The notes beneath the pieces were generated by a model, which had not been told where the DNA came from, searched no databases, and saw nothing but the letters and a program-made list of their open reading frames with translations. Source: CAWABB01 sp963780165 (GTDB taxonomy: Bacteria > Bacteroidota > Ignavibacteria > UBA10030 > UBA6906). Taken from it: 64,000 nt of DNA. Shown here piece after piece: positions 25,301 through 33,505 of this stretch; within the stretch, counting starts at the first letter, position 1, and every line of letters begins with the position of its first letter. Location: NCBI GenBank assembly GCA_963780165.1, contig CAWABB010000004.1, positions 186,001 through 250,000 on the forward strand, written 5' to 3'. The translations under genes and the position numbers were made by a program.

Positions 25301-26209
25301 ATGCGAGCATTGAGACTCTTCGGACGCGGCAGGCGTGACATGGAATCGAGGGAATTCGACGGGGCGCTGGATTCCAGCGGGCAGAGATTCAGAGCGGTGG
25401 AGCCCGAGACGGACAGACAGTGGCGGATCCTGAATGCCTCACTTTCCGGGCGCGGCGGGGCTGTTGTCGCTCGCCCACGCTCCCGGTTCGCATGGGTGCT
25501 CCGCCCGGCCGTAGGGTTGGCCGTCATTGCTGGCGTCATCGTCGTCGGCCTGGTGCTCCGCACGCCCGGTACTGAAAGCACCACATATGAGACTGCGCGC
25601 GGCCAGCAAACGACGCTGAATCTGGCCGACGGAACCGAGGTCATGATCAATCACACGTCGGCGCTGACCGTCGAAGGAATGAACGGGAGCGACGAGCGCC
25701 GCGTCTCCCTGACCGGGGAAGCGTTCTTCCGTGTCCGAAAGACCGGCGCTCCGTTTGTCGTCGCCACGAGCGTCGGGACGGTGACCGTGCTCGGGACCGA
25801 ATTCAATGTGCGCATCCGGGATGGCCGGTTGGAGGTTGCCGTCGTTGAAGGGAGCGTTCGGGTGGCCGGCGGATCCGGAGGCGAACAGCGCACCGTGAGC
25901 CTTACAGCGGGCGAGCTGACGAGCTGCGATGCCCGGGGCGTCCCCGAATCGCCGAGGAAGGTGCGCCTCGCGTCGTACCCCGGTTGGATCCACGGGCAGC
26001 TCCTGTTCGAACGGACGCCCGTGTCGGCGGCCTGTCGGGAGCTTGAGGACCATTTCGATATTACGCTCACGCTGCACGTCCCGCATGCGGACGACATCAC
26101 GATCACAGGTGCCCTGGACGCAAGGAACGCAGACCTTGCAGTCGCCACGCTCGCCCGTTTGACCGGAGCCACATATTCGCATGACCAGAGCGGCTACACG
26201 CTTCGCTAG
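25301..26209 (+). CDS. FecR-family anti-sigma/transmembrane sensor
   Basis: 302 residues. ATG 25301 is chosen because AGGAGG lies at 25286-25291. A cytoplasmic N-terminus of ~60 residues precedes one membrane helix (~70-90; VGLAVIAGVIVVGLVL). The FecR domain follows (~100-200), with LADGTEVMINHTSALTVEG, RRVSLTGEAFFRV and GTEFNVRI. A C-terminal ~70-residue DUF4974/STN-like domain contains the pattern FERTPVSAACRELEDHF. FecR proteins relay signals from an STN-containing TonB receptor to an ECF sigma factor; both partners are here. Its end overlaps the receptor gene by 29 bases. The N-terminal sigma-binding tail is shorter than in E. coli FecR. Confidence 0.88.
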   Translation: MRALRLFGRGRRDMESREFDGALDSSGQRFRAVEPETDRQWRILNASLSGRGGAVVARPRSRFAWVLRPAVGLAVIAGVIVVGLVLRTPGTESTTYETARGQQTTLNLADGTEVMINHTSALTVEGMNGSDERRVSLTGEAFFRVRKTGAPFVVATSVGTVTVLGTEFNVRIRDGRLEVAVVEGSVRVAGGSGGEQRTVSLTAGELTSCDARGVPESPRKVRLASYPGWIHGQLLFERTPVSAACRELEDHFDITLTLHVPHADDITITGALDARNADLAVATLARLTGATYSHDQSGYTLR

Positions 26210-28658
26210 CTCGCTCATCGTAGCCCTCGCCGCCTGTGCGGTGGCGGGCGCGCAGGATGGGACGACACGGCGCTCATTCGACCTCCACGAGGCGAGCCTC
26301 CGGTCCGCCCTCGACTCACTGATGCGATGGTACGCGGTGTCGGTGATTTATCTCGACGCAGACGTCGCAGACGTAGTCGTCACTGCCCAATGCGACCGGT
26401 GCGATCTCGAGGGTGCGCTCGACAAGGTGCTGGGAGGCGGTACCCTGACGTGGGTCAGGACCGGACAGCAGATCGTGCTGATGAATCGGCCGGTTGCGCC
26501 GCCGCCGGCCGTCGCTTCCGTCTCCGGGAGCGTCACGGATCTGCGGACGGGAGAAGCGATCGGCGCGGCGAGCGTCAGCCTGGCGTCCGTACAGGCTGCG
26601 GAACGCGAATCGGTGAAGCGCTGGTGTCTGCTGAACGAATACGGCTATTATGCGTTGCGCCGCATCCCTCCCGGATCGTATGCGATGGAAGTTCGCGCGG
26701 TAGGGTACCAGCCCTTCAGGGAGACCATGACGGTCGACGGCGGCGAAATGCTGAGGCGGGACATCACCCTCGTTCCTGTCGAGATACGCATGCAGGAAGT
26801 CATGGTGGAGGCAGAGAGGACCGCGCTCCTGCCCGCGGAGGGGTATGCGCGCGGGACATTCCTGCGCGCGGCTCCGACGGATCAGAACCAGTACCTGCTC
26901 GATGGCGTCAGGATCTACAACCCGACCCATTTCGGAGGCGTCCTCACGACGTTCAACGGAGACGCCCTGAATGAGGTGGATGTCAATCGTAACGGCCTTC
27001 CGCCCTCGTACGGCGGGAGGATCGGGGGGTTCCTGGATCTGTCTATGCGGAGCGGATCCCGCCATGCCCTCTCGGGTGGCGCGGGAACCGGGTCGCTGGG
27101 ATCGCATGTCGCTCTGGAGGGGCCCCTCGGACCGACGACGTTTCTTCTTTCGTGGCGCAGGGGCTATCCCGATCCCGCCGTGCCATTCCTCGAGTCGTAC
27201 GGCACGCCCAGCCCGCTGGGCACAACAGAGCTCATCGGGAAACTCAGCGCCAGGATTTCAAGCAGCCAGCAGGTTTCCGTCAGCGGCTACGCCGGGCGGG
27301 ACGCGTACACCAGCAGGACCGTAGAGCCCGATCTCCAGCTGAGCAACAACTTCGCCTGGCGGAACGAGGCGTTTGCCGCACGGTGGGCCGGGCTCGTTTC
27401 TCCGTCACTCTTCATGACAGCGTCCGCCGCGTATACTGGCTACAGTCTCGACCTGGAACATATCCTGAGTGGTGCTGCCGCCGGGCCGGAGGCGGGGCGC
27501 ATGGCGTCCGACTTTTCCATCGATGACGTCAGCGTCCGTGCCCAGGCGGAGCACTTCTATGACGATCGCCACACGATCCGCGGCGGGCTGGAAATTGCCT
27601 ATCGACAGGCCGGCGGCACGATCCAGAAGTTTTCGACACTCATAGCGCCCATGCCGATCCCGAATGCCGACACCTGGGAGCTTGCAGTCTATCTGCAGGA
27701 CCAGTGGGCGATCCTGCCCGACGTGGTCGCGGGTCTGGGAGTGCGCGCGACCAGCTTCTCCGGACCCGCCGGCTCATTCTCGGGTATCGATCCCAGATTC
27801 TCGCTGGCCGTCGGCCTCAGCGACCGGAGCACGCTCTATGCGTCTGTTTCCTCCATCTCCCAGTACCTGCACCCGTACAGGAGCAGCGGGTTCTTCCTGA
27901 TCTACCCCCCGATCTTCTGGTATCCCTCCACCGATGCTGTGAAGCCTACCACGGCGCTCCAGGCCTCACTCGGCATACATACGGGTTGGGGCGAAGGCTC
28001 CTACGGTTTTTCGGCTGAGACATTCTACCGGGTCACACGAAACCAGCACGGCTTCTATCAAAGTTCGTCGGACGGACAGCCCACGACGTTAACAGATGTG
28101 CTCAGGCTGGGTTCAGGTTACAACTACGGATTGGAGCTGGGGCTGCGCAAACAGATCGGGGATGTCCGGTGGTCGATGAGCTATACGCTCGCCTGGGCTG
28201 ATGAGCAGTACGACGACATCCGGGGAGGGGAGAGGTTCGCGTCGCAGTTCGATCGCAGGCACGAGCTGCAGGCCGCGCTGATGTGGGCGCCAGCCGAGGG
28301 ATGGGGCATCGGTGCTCTGGCGGTCCTGACTTCCGATGACAATCTGGACGCAGGGTACACGGTTGCAGCCTCGCCGCCGGCGATCTCCGACCCGTCGTTC
28401 GAGGGCATCGTGGCCGTGGACGTCAACGGCGGACGGCTTCCGGGTTTCCAGCGGCTCGAGGTGGAGATCCTCCGCACGTTCACGATCGACAGGGTCGTGT
28501 GTCAGGCGTCGCTCAAGCTGCTGAACGCGTACGGACTCGTCGACCCTTTCGCGCTCGATCTGCGGACGACGCCGAACGGTGTCACATGGAGAGCCCGGCT
28601 CGAGGATCTGGACTTCTTCCCTCTGTTCCCGACGCTCGCCCTGAGCGTGAGATTCTGA
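26181..28658 (+). CDS. STN-domain TonB-dependent receptor (FecA-like signal transducer)
   Basis: 825 residues. The signal peptide ends near AVAGAQ. The STN/secretin-like domain (~30-100; FDLHEASLRSALDSLM and DLEGALDKVLGGGTL) contacts the FecR protein in the periplasm. A CarboxypepD_reg-like beta domain (~115-210; NEYGYYALRRIPPGSY) is followed by a plug (~215-330; QYLLDGVRIYNPTHFGG) and a barrel ending LFPTLALSVRF, with a terminal aromatic. Known FecA-type receptors import a ferric chelate or a glycan and signal for their own induction. The ligand cannot be told from sequence and no adjacent SusD was found. Confidence 0.88.
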   Translation: MTRAATRFASSLIVALAACAVAGAQDGTTRRSFDLHEASLRSALDSLMRWYAVSVIYLDADVADVVVTAQCDRCDLEGALDKVLGGGTLTWVRTGQQIVLMNRPVAPPPAVASVSGSVTDLRTGEAIGAASVSLASVQAAERESVKRWCLLNEYGYYALRRIPPGSYAMEVRAVGYQPFRETMTVDGGEMLRRDITLVPVEIRMQEVMVEAERTALLPAEGYARGTFLRAAPTDQNQYLLDGVRIYNPTHFGGVLTTFNGDALNEVDVNRNGLPPSYGGRIGGFLDLSMRSGSRHALSGGAGTGSLGSHVALEGPLGPTTFLLSWRRGYPDPAVPFLESYGTPSPLGTTELIGKLSARISSSQQVSVSGYAGRDAYTSRTVEPDLQLSNNFAWRNEAFAARWAGLVSPSLFMTASAAYTGYSLDLEHILSGAAAGPEAGRMASDFSIDDVSVRAQAEHFYDDRHTIRGGLEIAYRQAGGTIQKFSTLIAPMPIPNADTWELAVYLQDQWAILPDVVAGLGVRATSFSGPAGSFSGIDPRFSLAVGLSDRSTLYASVSSISQYLHPYRSSGFFLIYPPIFWYPSTDAVKPTTALQASLGIHTGWGEGSYGFSAETFYRVTRNQHGFYQSSSDGQPTTLTDVLRLGSGYNYGLELGLRKQIGDVRWSMSYTLAWADEQYDDIRGGERFASQFDRRHELQAALMWAPAEGWGIGALAVLTSDDNLDAGYTVAASPPAISDPSFEGIVAVDVNGGRLPGFQRLEVEILRTFTIDRVVCQASLKLLNAYGLVDPFALDLRTTPNGVTWRARLEDLDFFPLFPTLALSVRF

Positions 28659-28754
28659 ACCGGGGCGAACGCGAGTGTGACGGCTGTCCTGGCGTGGACG
28701 GTGAAACGTGGACGGGTGGCGGACGATTGCGCGGCACCATAGGAGGCTAAGGAG

Positions 28755-29225
28755 ATGGTGGTAAACAGGATTTCCCTGCTTGTGATCGCCGCTGTCCTCG
28801 GGCTCGCAGCCTGGGGGTGCGGCCAGGAGTCGACGGGAGTGCTTGACGGGCTCGCGGACCGCGAGACTGGCGCGAGAGGAACCAATGCGATCTATCTGTA
28901 CGCGGGGTTTGATTCCTCAGGGAGGGAGATTGTCCGGGGGGAGATTGTTCTGGCGGTCGATGATTCCGGCGATGTGACGGGATCGTGGAGCCTCGACGCG
29001 GTGGGCGACCCCCCGCCGATGATCGGACCGCAGGTCGGTGCAGGGAGTCTTGTGGGCAGGGTAGTGCACTCCAGCTTCGGCGCGAACCTGAACCCGGACA
29101 TGGTCGACAACAACGTCGTCCTGATGGGAACGATCGTTGCGGACAGCATCACGGGAATCTGGGAATACATCGGATTTCCGGGGGTGCTGAACCAGGGGAC
29201 CTTCAGCGCCACGAGGAAGCGCTGA
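28755..29225 (+). CDS. Small lipoprotein, unknown function
   Basis: 156 residues. The start has strong purine-rich ribosome sites (AGGAGG and AAGGAG just upstream). Lipobox LAAWGC at ~17-22 predicts lipid attachment at the Cys. The mature domain is beta-rich (REIVRGEIVLAVDDSGDVTGSWSL written in part: GEIVLAVDDSGDVTGSW; GTIVADSITGIWEYIG) and resembles the small beta-sandwich of many surface lipoproteins; no family name is supported. It follows the TonB receptor by ~95 bases and may be a surface partner of it. Confidence 0.6.
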   Translation: MVVNRISLLVIAAVLGLAAWGCGQESTGVLDGLADRETGARGTNAIYLYAGFDSSGREIVRGEIVLAVDDSGDVTGSWSLDAVGDPPPMIGPQVGAGSLVGRVVHSSFGANLNPDMVDNNVVLMGTIVADSITGIWEYIGFPGVLNQGTFSATRKR

Positions 29226-29313
29226 GCGGAGTCCGCAGCCTTCTCCGTAGATCGCCGTCGTTTCTGAAGCACCGCCGTCCATGAAACCCTTCAAGAATTC
29301 GGAGAGCTTCACC

Positions 29314-31140
29314 ATGGCAACCAGAGTCGTGATCGTTTCGCTTCTCCTCGCACTCTCGATGGCACAGGCTGCAGCCCAGTACTGGGGTGAGCGTGTGCTG
29401 GAGAAATCGTTCGAGCAGACCAATTTCTTCTTCACCCCGTCGTACGTGAACCCGTACGGCATCGGCTCGTTCTCCAGGACGACCCCGGGCCTCCTCACGG
29501 ACCCGTTGCTCGACTTCATCGTGAACCCTGCGCGCCTCGATCTCGATTCGCTGAAATCCACCTACCTGTATACCGACTTCCGCTCCTCGCAGGAAGTTCA
29601 GGATGAGGGGTACTACCCGCCCTGGATCTATGCAGCCGAGCGGGCGAACTACGCTGATGCGCCGGAAAGGGCCGACATGGCGTACTACCCCTTCTACTTC
29701 TCGCCCGCGAGGAAAGAACTCGAGCCGGTTTTTTCCGGGGCGCTCATGGTTCGCCCCGCACCCGAGTCGATCCACGGGCTGATCGCCGGACTCACCTATC
29801 AGCTCGTGCTTCAGGACGACAAGTACTACGGGATACCACAGGACATCTACAAGACGGCGCTCGGGTACGACTACAGTGGCGCACGGTCAGCTGCGGAGAG
29901 CGCCCTGCCGACCGTCGACAAATACAGCGGCTCGGACAACATCAGTCAGACGGGGCATTTCCTGACGGGGTTCGTCCGGTACGCCTTGCCGTTCGGACTC
30001 GATCTCGGCGGCAAGGTGAGCCGGGTGACGTTCGCGCGGGAAGGCTCGTACGGGTCGTCGAATCTCTGGCAGAATTCGTACTACGGCACCGGCACGTCGC
30101 TCTGGTCGAACCTTGAGGCACGCGAGCAGGACTACGGGCATTGGGACATCGCCGGAGGCGCGCAATACCGCCTGACTGACCAGCTCACGGTGGGCGCCAC
30201 GTTCGGATATCTCTGGGGCAGCGTGACCCAGAACCTCATGCGCGATGACTCGTCGTACTATGACAATGCCTATACGGGAGGGAGCAGCTACTATTTCCGG
30301 TCAGCCGACAACGGCAACGACTGGAACCACGACGGACACACAACGTACGGCGGGATCGACCTCACCGTCCGTCCGGCGCCGGCGACCATGGTGACGCTCC
30401 TGTACCGGCGTGAGCGCGCGACCGTCGACATCGGGCTGGGCAGCGCGATCCGTGATACGAGCTACAGCAGGTACGTGTGGACCGAGAACACCGTTCCCGT
30501 CACCAGCTATTCGGAATCGTACCTCAACGACAACCGGTACGGCGGCGGGTCACAGCTGAACGATCTGGACCGCGTCACGGGATCGCTGCAATGGACGATC
30601 AGCCCGTCGGTGCGCCTGTCGATTGGCGCGATCGTGGAATGGCAGCGTGCCGAGACGAAAACGACCGAATCCGTCCTGCTGGACAGCCACTCGCGGTACT
30701 GGTCGACCACCGGCACGTGGGATTCGCGGTACGGGCAGCAGGAGTCGAAAGATCTGGACTGGACGTTCACGGCGAAGCGAACCAATTTTTCAATTCCGGT
30801 GTTCGTGAACATTACTGCCTCGGAGGTGGTTGGCATCCTGCTCGGGCTCAACAGGATCATGACCCAGTGGGAAGCCGATGACGTCACGCTGGCGAGGTTC
30901 CGCTATCGCGTCATCACCACCAACGATGGCGAGACGCGTCAGGAGAACTTCGGCGAGCGGTATACGGCGCCGACGGAGACGACAACGGATGTTCAGACCA
31001 CATTTCTGGCCGGACTGACGGTCAATGTCGCGAAGGCGTTCGGCGTCCGGCTGCTTGTGGTTCCCACGTATCACGAGACGTACGAAGGCACCGAATTCCA
31101 GGACCTGCAGTGGTGGATCGGCCTGACGCTGACGCCATAG
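29314..31140 (+). CDS. Large outer-membrane beta-barrel protein, unknown function
   Basis: 608 residues. ATG 29314 is chosen because GGAGAG lies upstream and the signal peptide (TRVVIVSLLLALSMAQAAAQ) begins there; the ATG at 29281 has no ribosome site. The mature protein is rich in Tyr, Ser and Gly with many alternating strands (SSLWSNLEAREQDYGHWDIAG in part: EQDYGHWDIAGGAQYRL; LQWTISPSVRLSIGAIVEWQ) and ends LQWWIGLTLTP, consistent with a 14-18-strand barrel. There is no plug domain, so it is not a TonB receptor. Repeated Asp/Asn loops suggest surface exposure. Function unknown. Confidence 0.6.
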   Translation: MATRVVIVSLLLALSMAQAAAQYWGERVLEKSFEQTNFFFTPSYVNPYGIGSFSRTTPGLLTDPLLDFIVNPARLDLDSLKSTYLYTDFRSSQEVQDEGYYPPWIYAAERANYADAPERADMAYYPFYFSPARKELEPVFSGALMVRPAPESIHGLIAGLTYQLVLQDDKYYGIPQDIYKTALGYDYSGARSAAESALPTVDKYSGSDNISQTGHFLTGFVRYALPFGLDLGGKVSRVTFAREGSYGSSNLWQNSYYGTGTSLWSNLEAREQDYGHWDIAGGAQYRLTDQLTVGATFGYLWGSVTQNLMRDDSSYYDNAYTGGSSYYFRSADNGNDWNHDGHTTYGGIDLTVRPAPATMVTLLYRRERATVDIGLGSAIRDTSYSRYVWTENTVPVTSYSESYLNDNRYGGGSQLNDLDRVTGSLQWTISPSVRLSIGAIVEWQRAETKTTESVLLDSHSRYWSTTGTWDSRYGQQESKDLDWTFTAKRTNFSIPVFVNITASEVVGILLGLNRIMTQWEADDVTLARFRYRVITTNDGETRQENFGERYTAPTETTTDVQTTFLAGLTVNVAKAFGVRLLVVPTYHETYEGTEFQDLQWWIGLTLTP

Positions 31141-31235
31141 GGAAGAAGTACGAGCGTACACCATCGTCACGGATGTTCAACCAACGCCAGGGCTTGTCCG
31201 GCGAGATCACCGGCGACCCTGAGGGAGAGGGAGAC

Positions 31236-32147
31236 ATGAAGAACGCACGGGCGGGAATGGCTGTGCTGGTGATGGTGCCGCACCTTGTGGTGGCGGGCTC
31301 GCTCAGCGGAACGGTTGTGGACAGATCGACTTCGCAGCCGATCGCTGATGCGCTTGTCACGGTCCACGTGCTCTTGCCGGATTCGATTGCGTACCCTGAT
31401 ACGTCGGGGGCGAGCGGAGAGTATTCGATCGATGGCATCGTGACGGGGAACGAGATCTATGTCATCATGGCGGGGAAGGCCGGATACAAACCGTACTATT
31501 TCCGGCACGACGCTATCGGCGTCGGCAGCTACACGTTCGACATCGTCCTGGAGCCTGACACGGTTTCGTCGGGAGGCGGCGGGGGCGATTCGACCGAGGT
31601 GAGCGGCCAGGTGTTCGGGAGGGACAGAGTCTCTGGTGTGTTGACTCCTCTGACAGGGGCCGAGGTCAGGCTCGTGTCGGGTGTGCAGGAATGGAATGTG
31701 GTTACGGGATCCCTGGGTCGGTACGGCTCGCTCGTGCCGTCGGGGAGTTATGCAGTGACGGTTTCCGCGCCCGGTTATGGCACGGAATCATCGGGAGGGC
31801 TCTTCGTCGGCGAGGACGGCTTGACGTATGGAACGATCCTGGTCAGCTCGGTCACAGACGTGTCGCTCGACAATCTGCCTCCTTCCCGGTTCCAGCTCCT
31901 TGGAGCGTACCCCAATCCGTTCAACCCGGGAACGAACGTCAGGTTCAGCGTGCCCAACCTCATGCCTGTCAGCCTGACGGTTCACAACATTCTCGGGCAG
32001 GAACTCGTGACGGTTCTCGAAGCGACACTTCCAGCGGGTTCGCACACAGTCTACTTCAATGCGGACAGGTTGGCGAGCGGCATCTATCTTCTCCGGCTGC
32101 GTGCAGGGAACAATGTGGCGACCACGCGGGCGGTCTTGACGCGCTAA
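31236..32147 (+). CDS. T9SS-exported protein with two CarboxypepD_reg-like domains
   Basis: 303 residues. ATG 31236 follows a GGGAGAGGGAGA ribosome site; the frame upstream overlaps the previous gene. After a signal peptide (residues ~1-22, MKNARAGMAVLVMVPHLVV), there are two beta-sandwich domains of the CarboxypepD_reg type (~25-105 and ~120-205; LSGTVVDRSTSQPIADALV, EVSGQVFGRDRV), each a prealbumin-like fold that carries Gly-Tyr-Pro repeats. The C-terminal ~85 residues are a T9SS type-A sorting domain: YPNPFNPGTNVRFSVP, then a FlgD-like beta domain and a terminal strand RAVLTR. The known role of that domain is to direct export across the outer membrane and attachment to the cell surface. 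Confidence 0.8.
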   Translation: MKNARAGMAVLVMVPHLVVAGSLSGTVVDRSTSQPIADALVTVHVLLPDSIAYPDTSGASGEYSIDGIVTGNEIYVIMAGKAGYKPYYFRHDAIGVGSYTFDIVLEPDTVSSGGGGGDSTEVSGQVFGRDRVSGVLTPLTGAEVRLVSGVQEWNVVTGSLGRYGSLVPSGSYAVTVSAPGYGTESSGGLFVGEDGLTYGTILVSSVTDVSLDNLPPSRFQLLGAYPNPFNPGTNVRFSVPNLMPVSLTVHNILGQELVTVLEATLPAGSHTVYFNADRLASGIYLLRLRAGNNVATTRAVLTR

Positions 32148-32571
32148 GAGCTCTTCGTCCGGCGAGAGGGGCGGCCCGGGGGGCTCCGGCCATGCGCCGT
32201 GTTGCTCCGGGGAGAACTGTATCAGTGAGCGGTTGCTGTTCTTGATGCAAGTTCTTATCTCTGACGTAGTTGTAGAGATTAGTCTCTGTCGCCAGAGCCA
32301 CCTTGACATTATCTCCCCGGTGGCCCATATTGTCGGGGCGGACACGATGCGCGTGTCGGCCACTGTTCATTCCCCCATCCCAGAACCGCCGTCATATGGG
32401 GCATCGCCGGTGTTGTGATCTCTTCAGGAGCCTGCCGACTGGTTCCATGCGCTGCGCCCCGGTTCCAACCTCCAAGACCAACTCTCTTCGACCTGCCGAA
32501 ATCTGCAGTCGCCCAGAGGCTCACGCAACGTGCGGGGTTACATTCATTCACCACCGATAGGAGGGAAGGCT
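32148..32571. other. 424-base intergenic region, no gene recognised
   Basis: Short frames on both strands lack ribosome sites and domains. A weak -35/-10 pair (TTGACA at 32303-32308, TATTGT at 32328-32333, 19-base spacer) and the inverted repeat AGAGA-TTAG-TCTCT at about 32273-32286 were noted. Either could serve the downstream gene; neither is firm. Confidence 0.4.
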
Positions 32572-32868
32572 ATGTACGTGATTCGCGATTGCTTCACCTG
32601 CAAACCGGGGATGTCCCGCAAGCTCGCCGAGAAGTTCAAGGCCACCATGGGGTCCATGAAAGATCTCAAGGGTTTCCGGGGGGGCAGAGTGATGGTGGAT
32701 GCGGTGGCAGGTTATTGGACGGTCGTGTTCGAAACCGAAGTCGAGAGTCTCGAGCAATTCGAACGTGAAATGGCTTCTTTCGGTTCGCGCCCGGAAGTCC
32801 AGAAGAATATGGAAGGATATATGGACCTGGTGGTGGGGGGAAAAAGGGAGATTTTCCGTATCATATGA
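32572..32868 (+). CDS. Small ferredoxin-fold-like protein (NIPSNAP/Dabb-type candidate)
   Basis: 98 residues; ATG 32572 with AGGAGG at 32559-32564. No signal peptide, so cytoplasmic. The pattern of strand-helix-strand-strand-helix-strand (MYVIRDCFTC; MSRKLAEKFKATMGSMKDLK; RVMVDAVAGYWTVVFETEVES; LEQFEREMASF) matches the dimeric alpha-beta barrel group that includes NIPSNAP, Dabb and antibiotic-biosynthesis-monooxygenase domains. The reaction is unknown; such proteins are often stress-related or act on small reactive metabolites. Family assignment is by fold pattern only. Confidence 0.5.
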   Translation: MYVIRDCFTCKPGMSRKLAEKFKATMGSMKDLKGFRGGRVMVDAVAGYWTVVFETEVESLEQFEREMASFGSRPEVQKNMEGYMDLVVGGKREIFRII

Positions 32869-32921
32869 GGTTGCGTCATCCGTTCTGAATCGACACCAAC
32901 CTTTTTCACAGGAGCAGCTCC

Positions 32922-33353
32922 ATGGCCAGTGCCGGAGACATCCTAGCTCAAAAAGGGTCCCACGTATATTCTGTGTCCCCTCAGGCCAGCGTATTTGAAG
33001 CGCTGTCACTTCTCGCCGAGCACAATGTCGGCGCCCTGATGGTCGTGGAAGGCGGCAGGCTTCTCGGAATTTTCTCCGAGCGGGACTACGCGAGGAAGGT
33101 CGTCCTGAAAGGGAAATTCTCGAAGGACACACCGGTGCGGGAGATCATGACGTCCGATCCGGTCGTGATTGACCGTGCGACCGAGGTTCCGCGTTGCATG
33201 GAGTTGATGACGGCTCGTCAGGTCCGCCACCTGCCCGTCGTGGAGGGCGGGAAACTGGAAGGAGTCGTCTCGATCGGGGATGTGGTGAAAGCCCTGCTCG
33301 AAGACCAGCAGGACTCGATCGGCCACCTGGAGCGGTATATCAGGGGGCGGTAG
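32922..33353 (+). CDS. Tandem CBS-domain protein
   Basis: 143 residues, two CBS domains (~10-65 and ~75-130). Typical features are ASVFEALSLLAEHNVGALMV with GIFSERDYARKVV in the first and MTSDPVVIDRATEV, HLPVVEGGKLEGVVSIGDVV in the second. CBS pairs bind adenosyl nucleotides such as AMP, ATP or SAM and report energy state. AGGAG is 6 bases upstream of ATG. It stands alone, without a fused enzyme or channel, and its partner is unknown. Confidence 0.9.
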   Translation: MASAGDILAQKGSHVYSVSPQASVFEALSLLAEHNVGALMVVEGGRLLGIFSERDYARKVVLKGKFSKDTPVREIMTSDPVVIDRATEVPRCMELMTARQVRHLPVVEGGKLEGVVSIGDVVKALLEDQQDSIGHLERYIRGR

Positions 33354-33505
33354 GCCCCCGACTGCGGCGGGCTCCCGAAGCAGAGGCGCAGCTCCATGGA
33401 GGCTCGGTGCGCTCCGTGGAGAGGCGTGTGTGGCGGTGTTTGACGGTTGCATCCGGGGTGGGGAAATCCGATCTTTGGCACACCTTTCAGGGTCGGGATC
33501 CGCCC

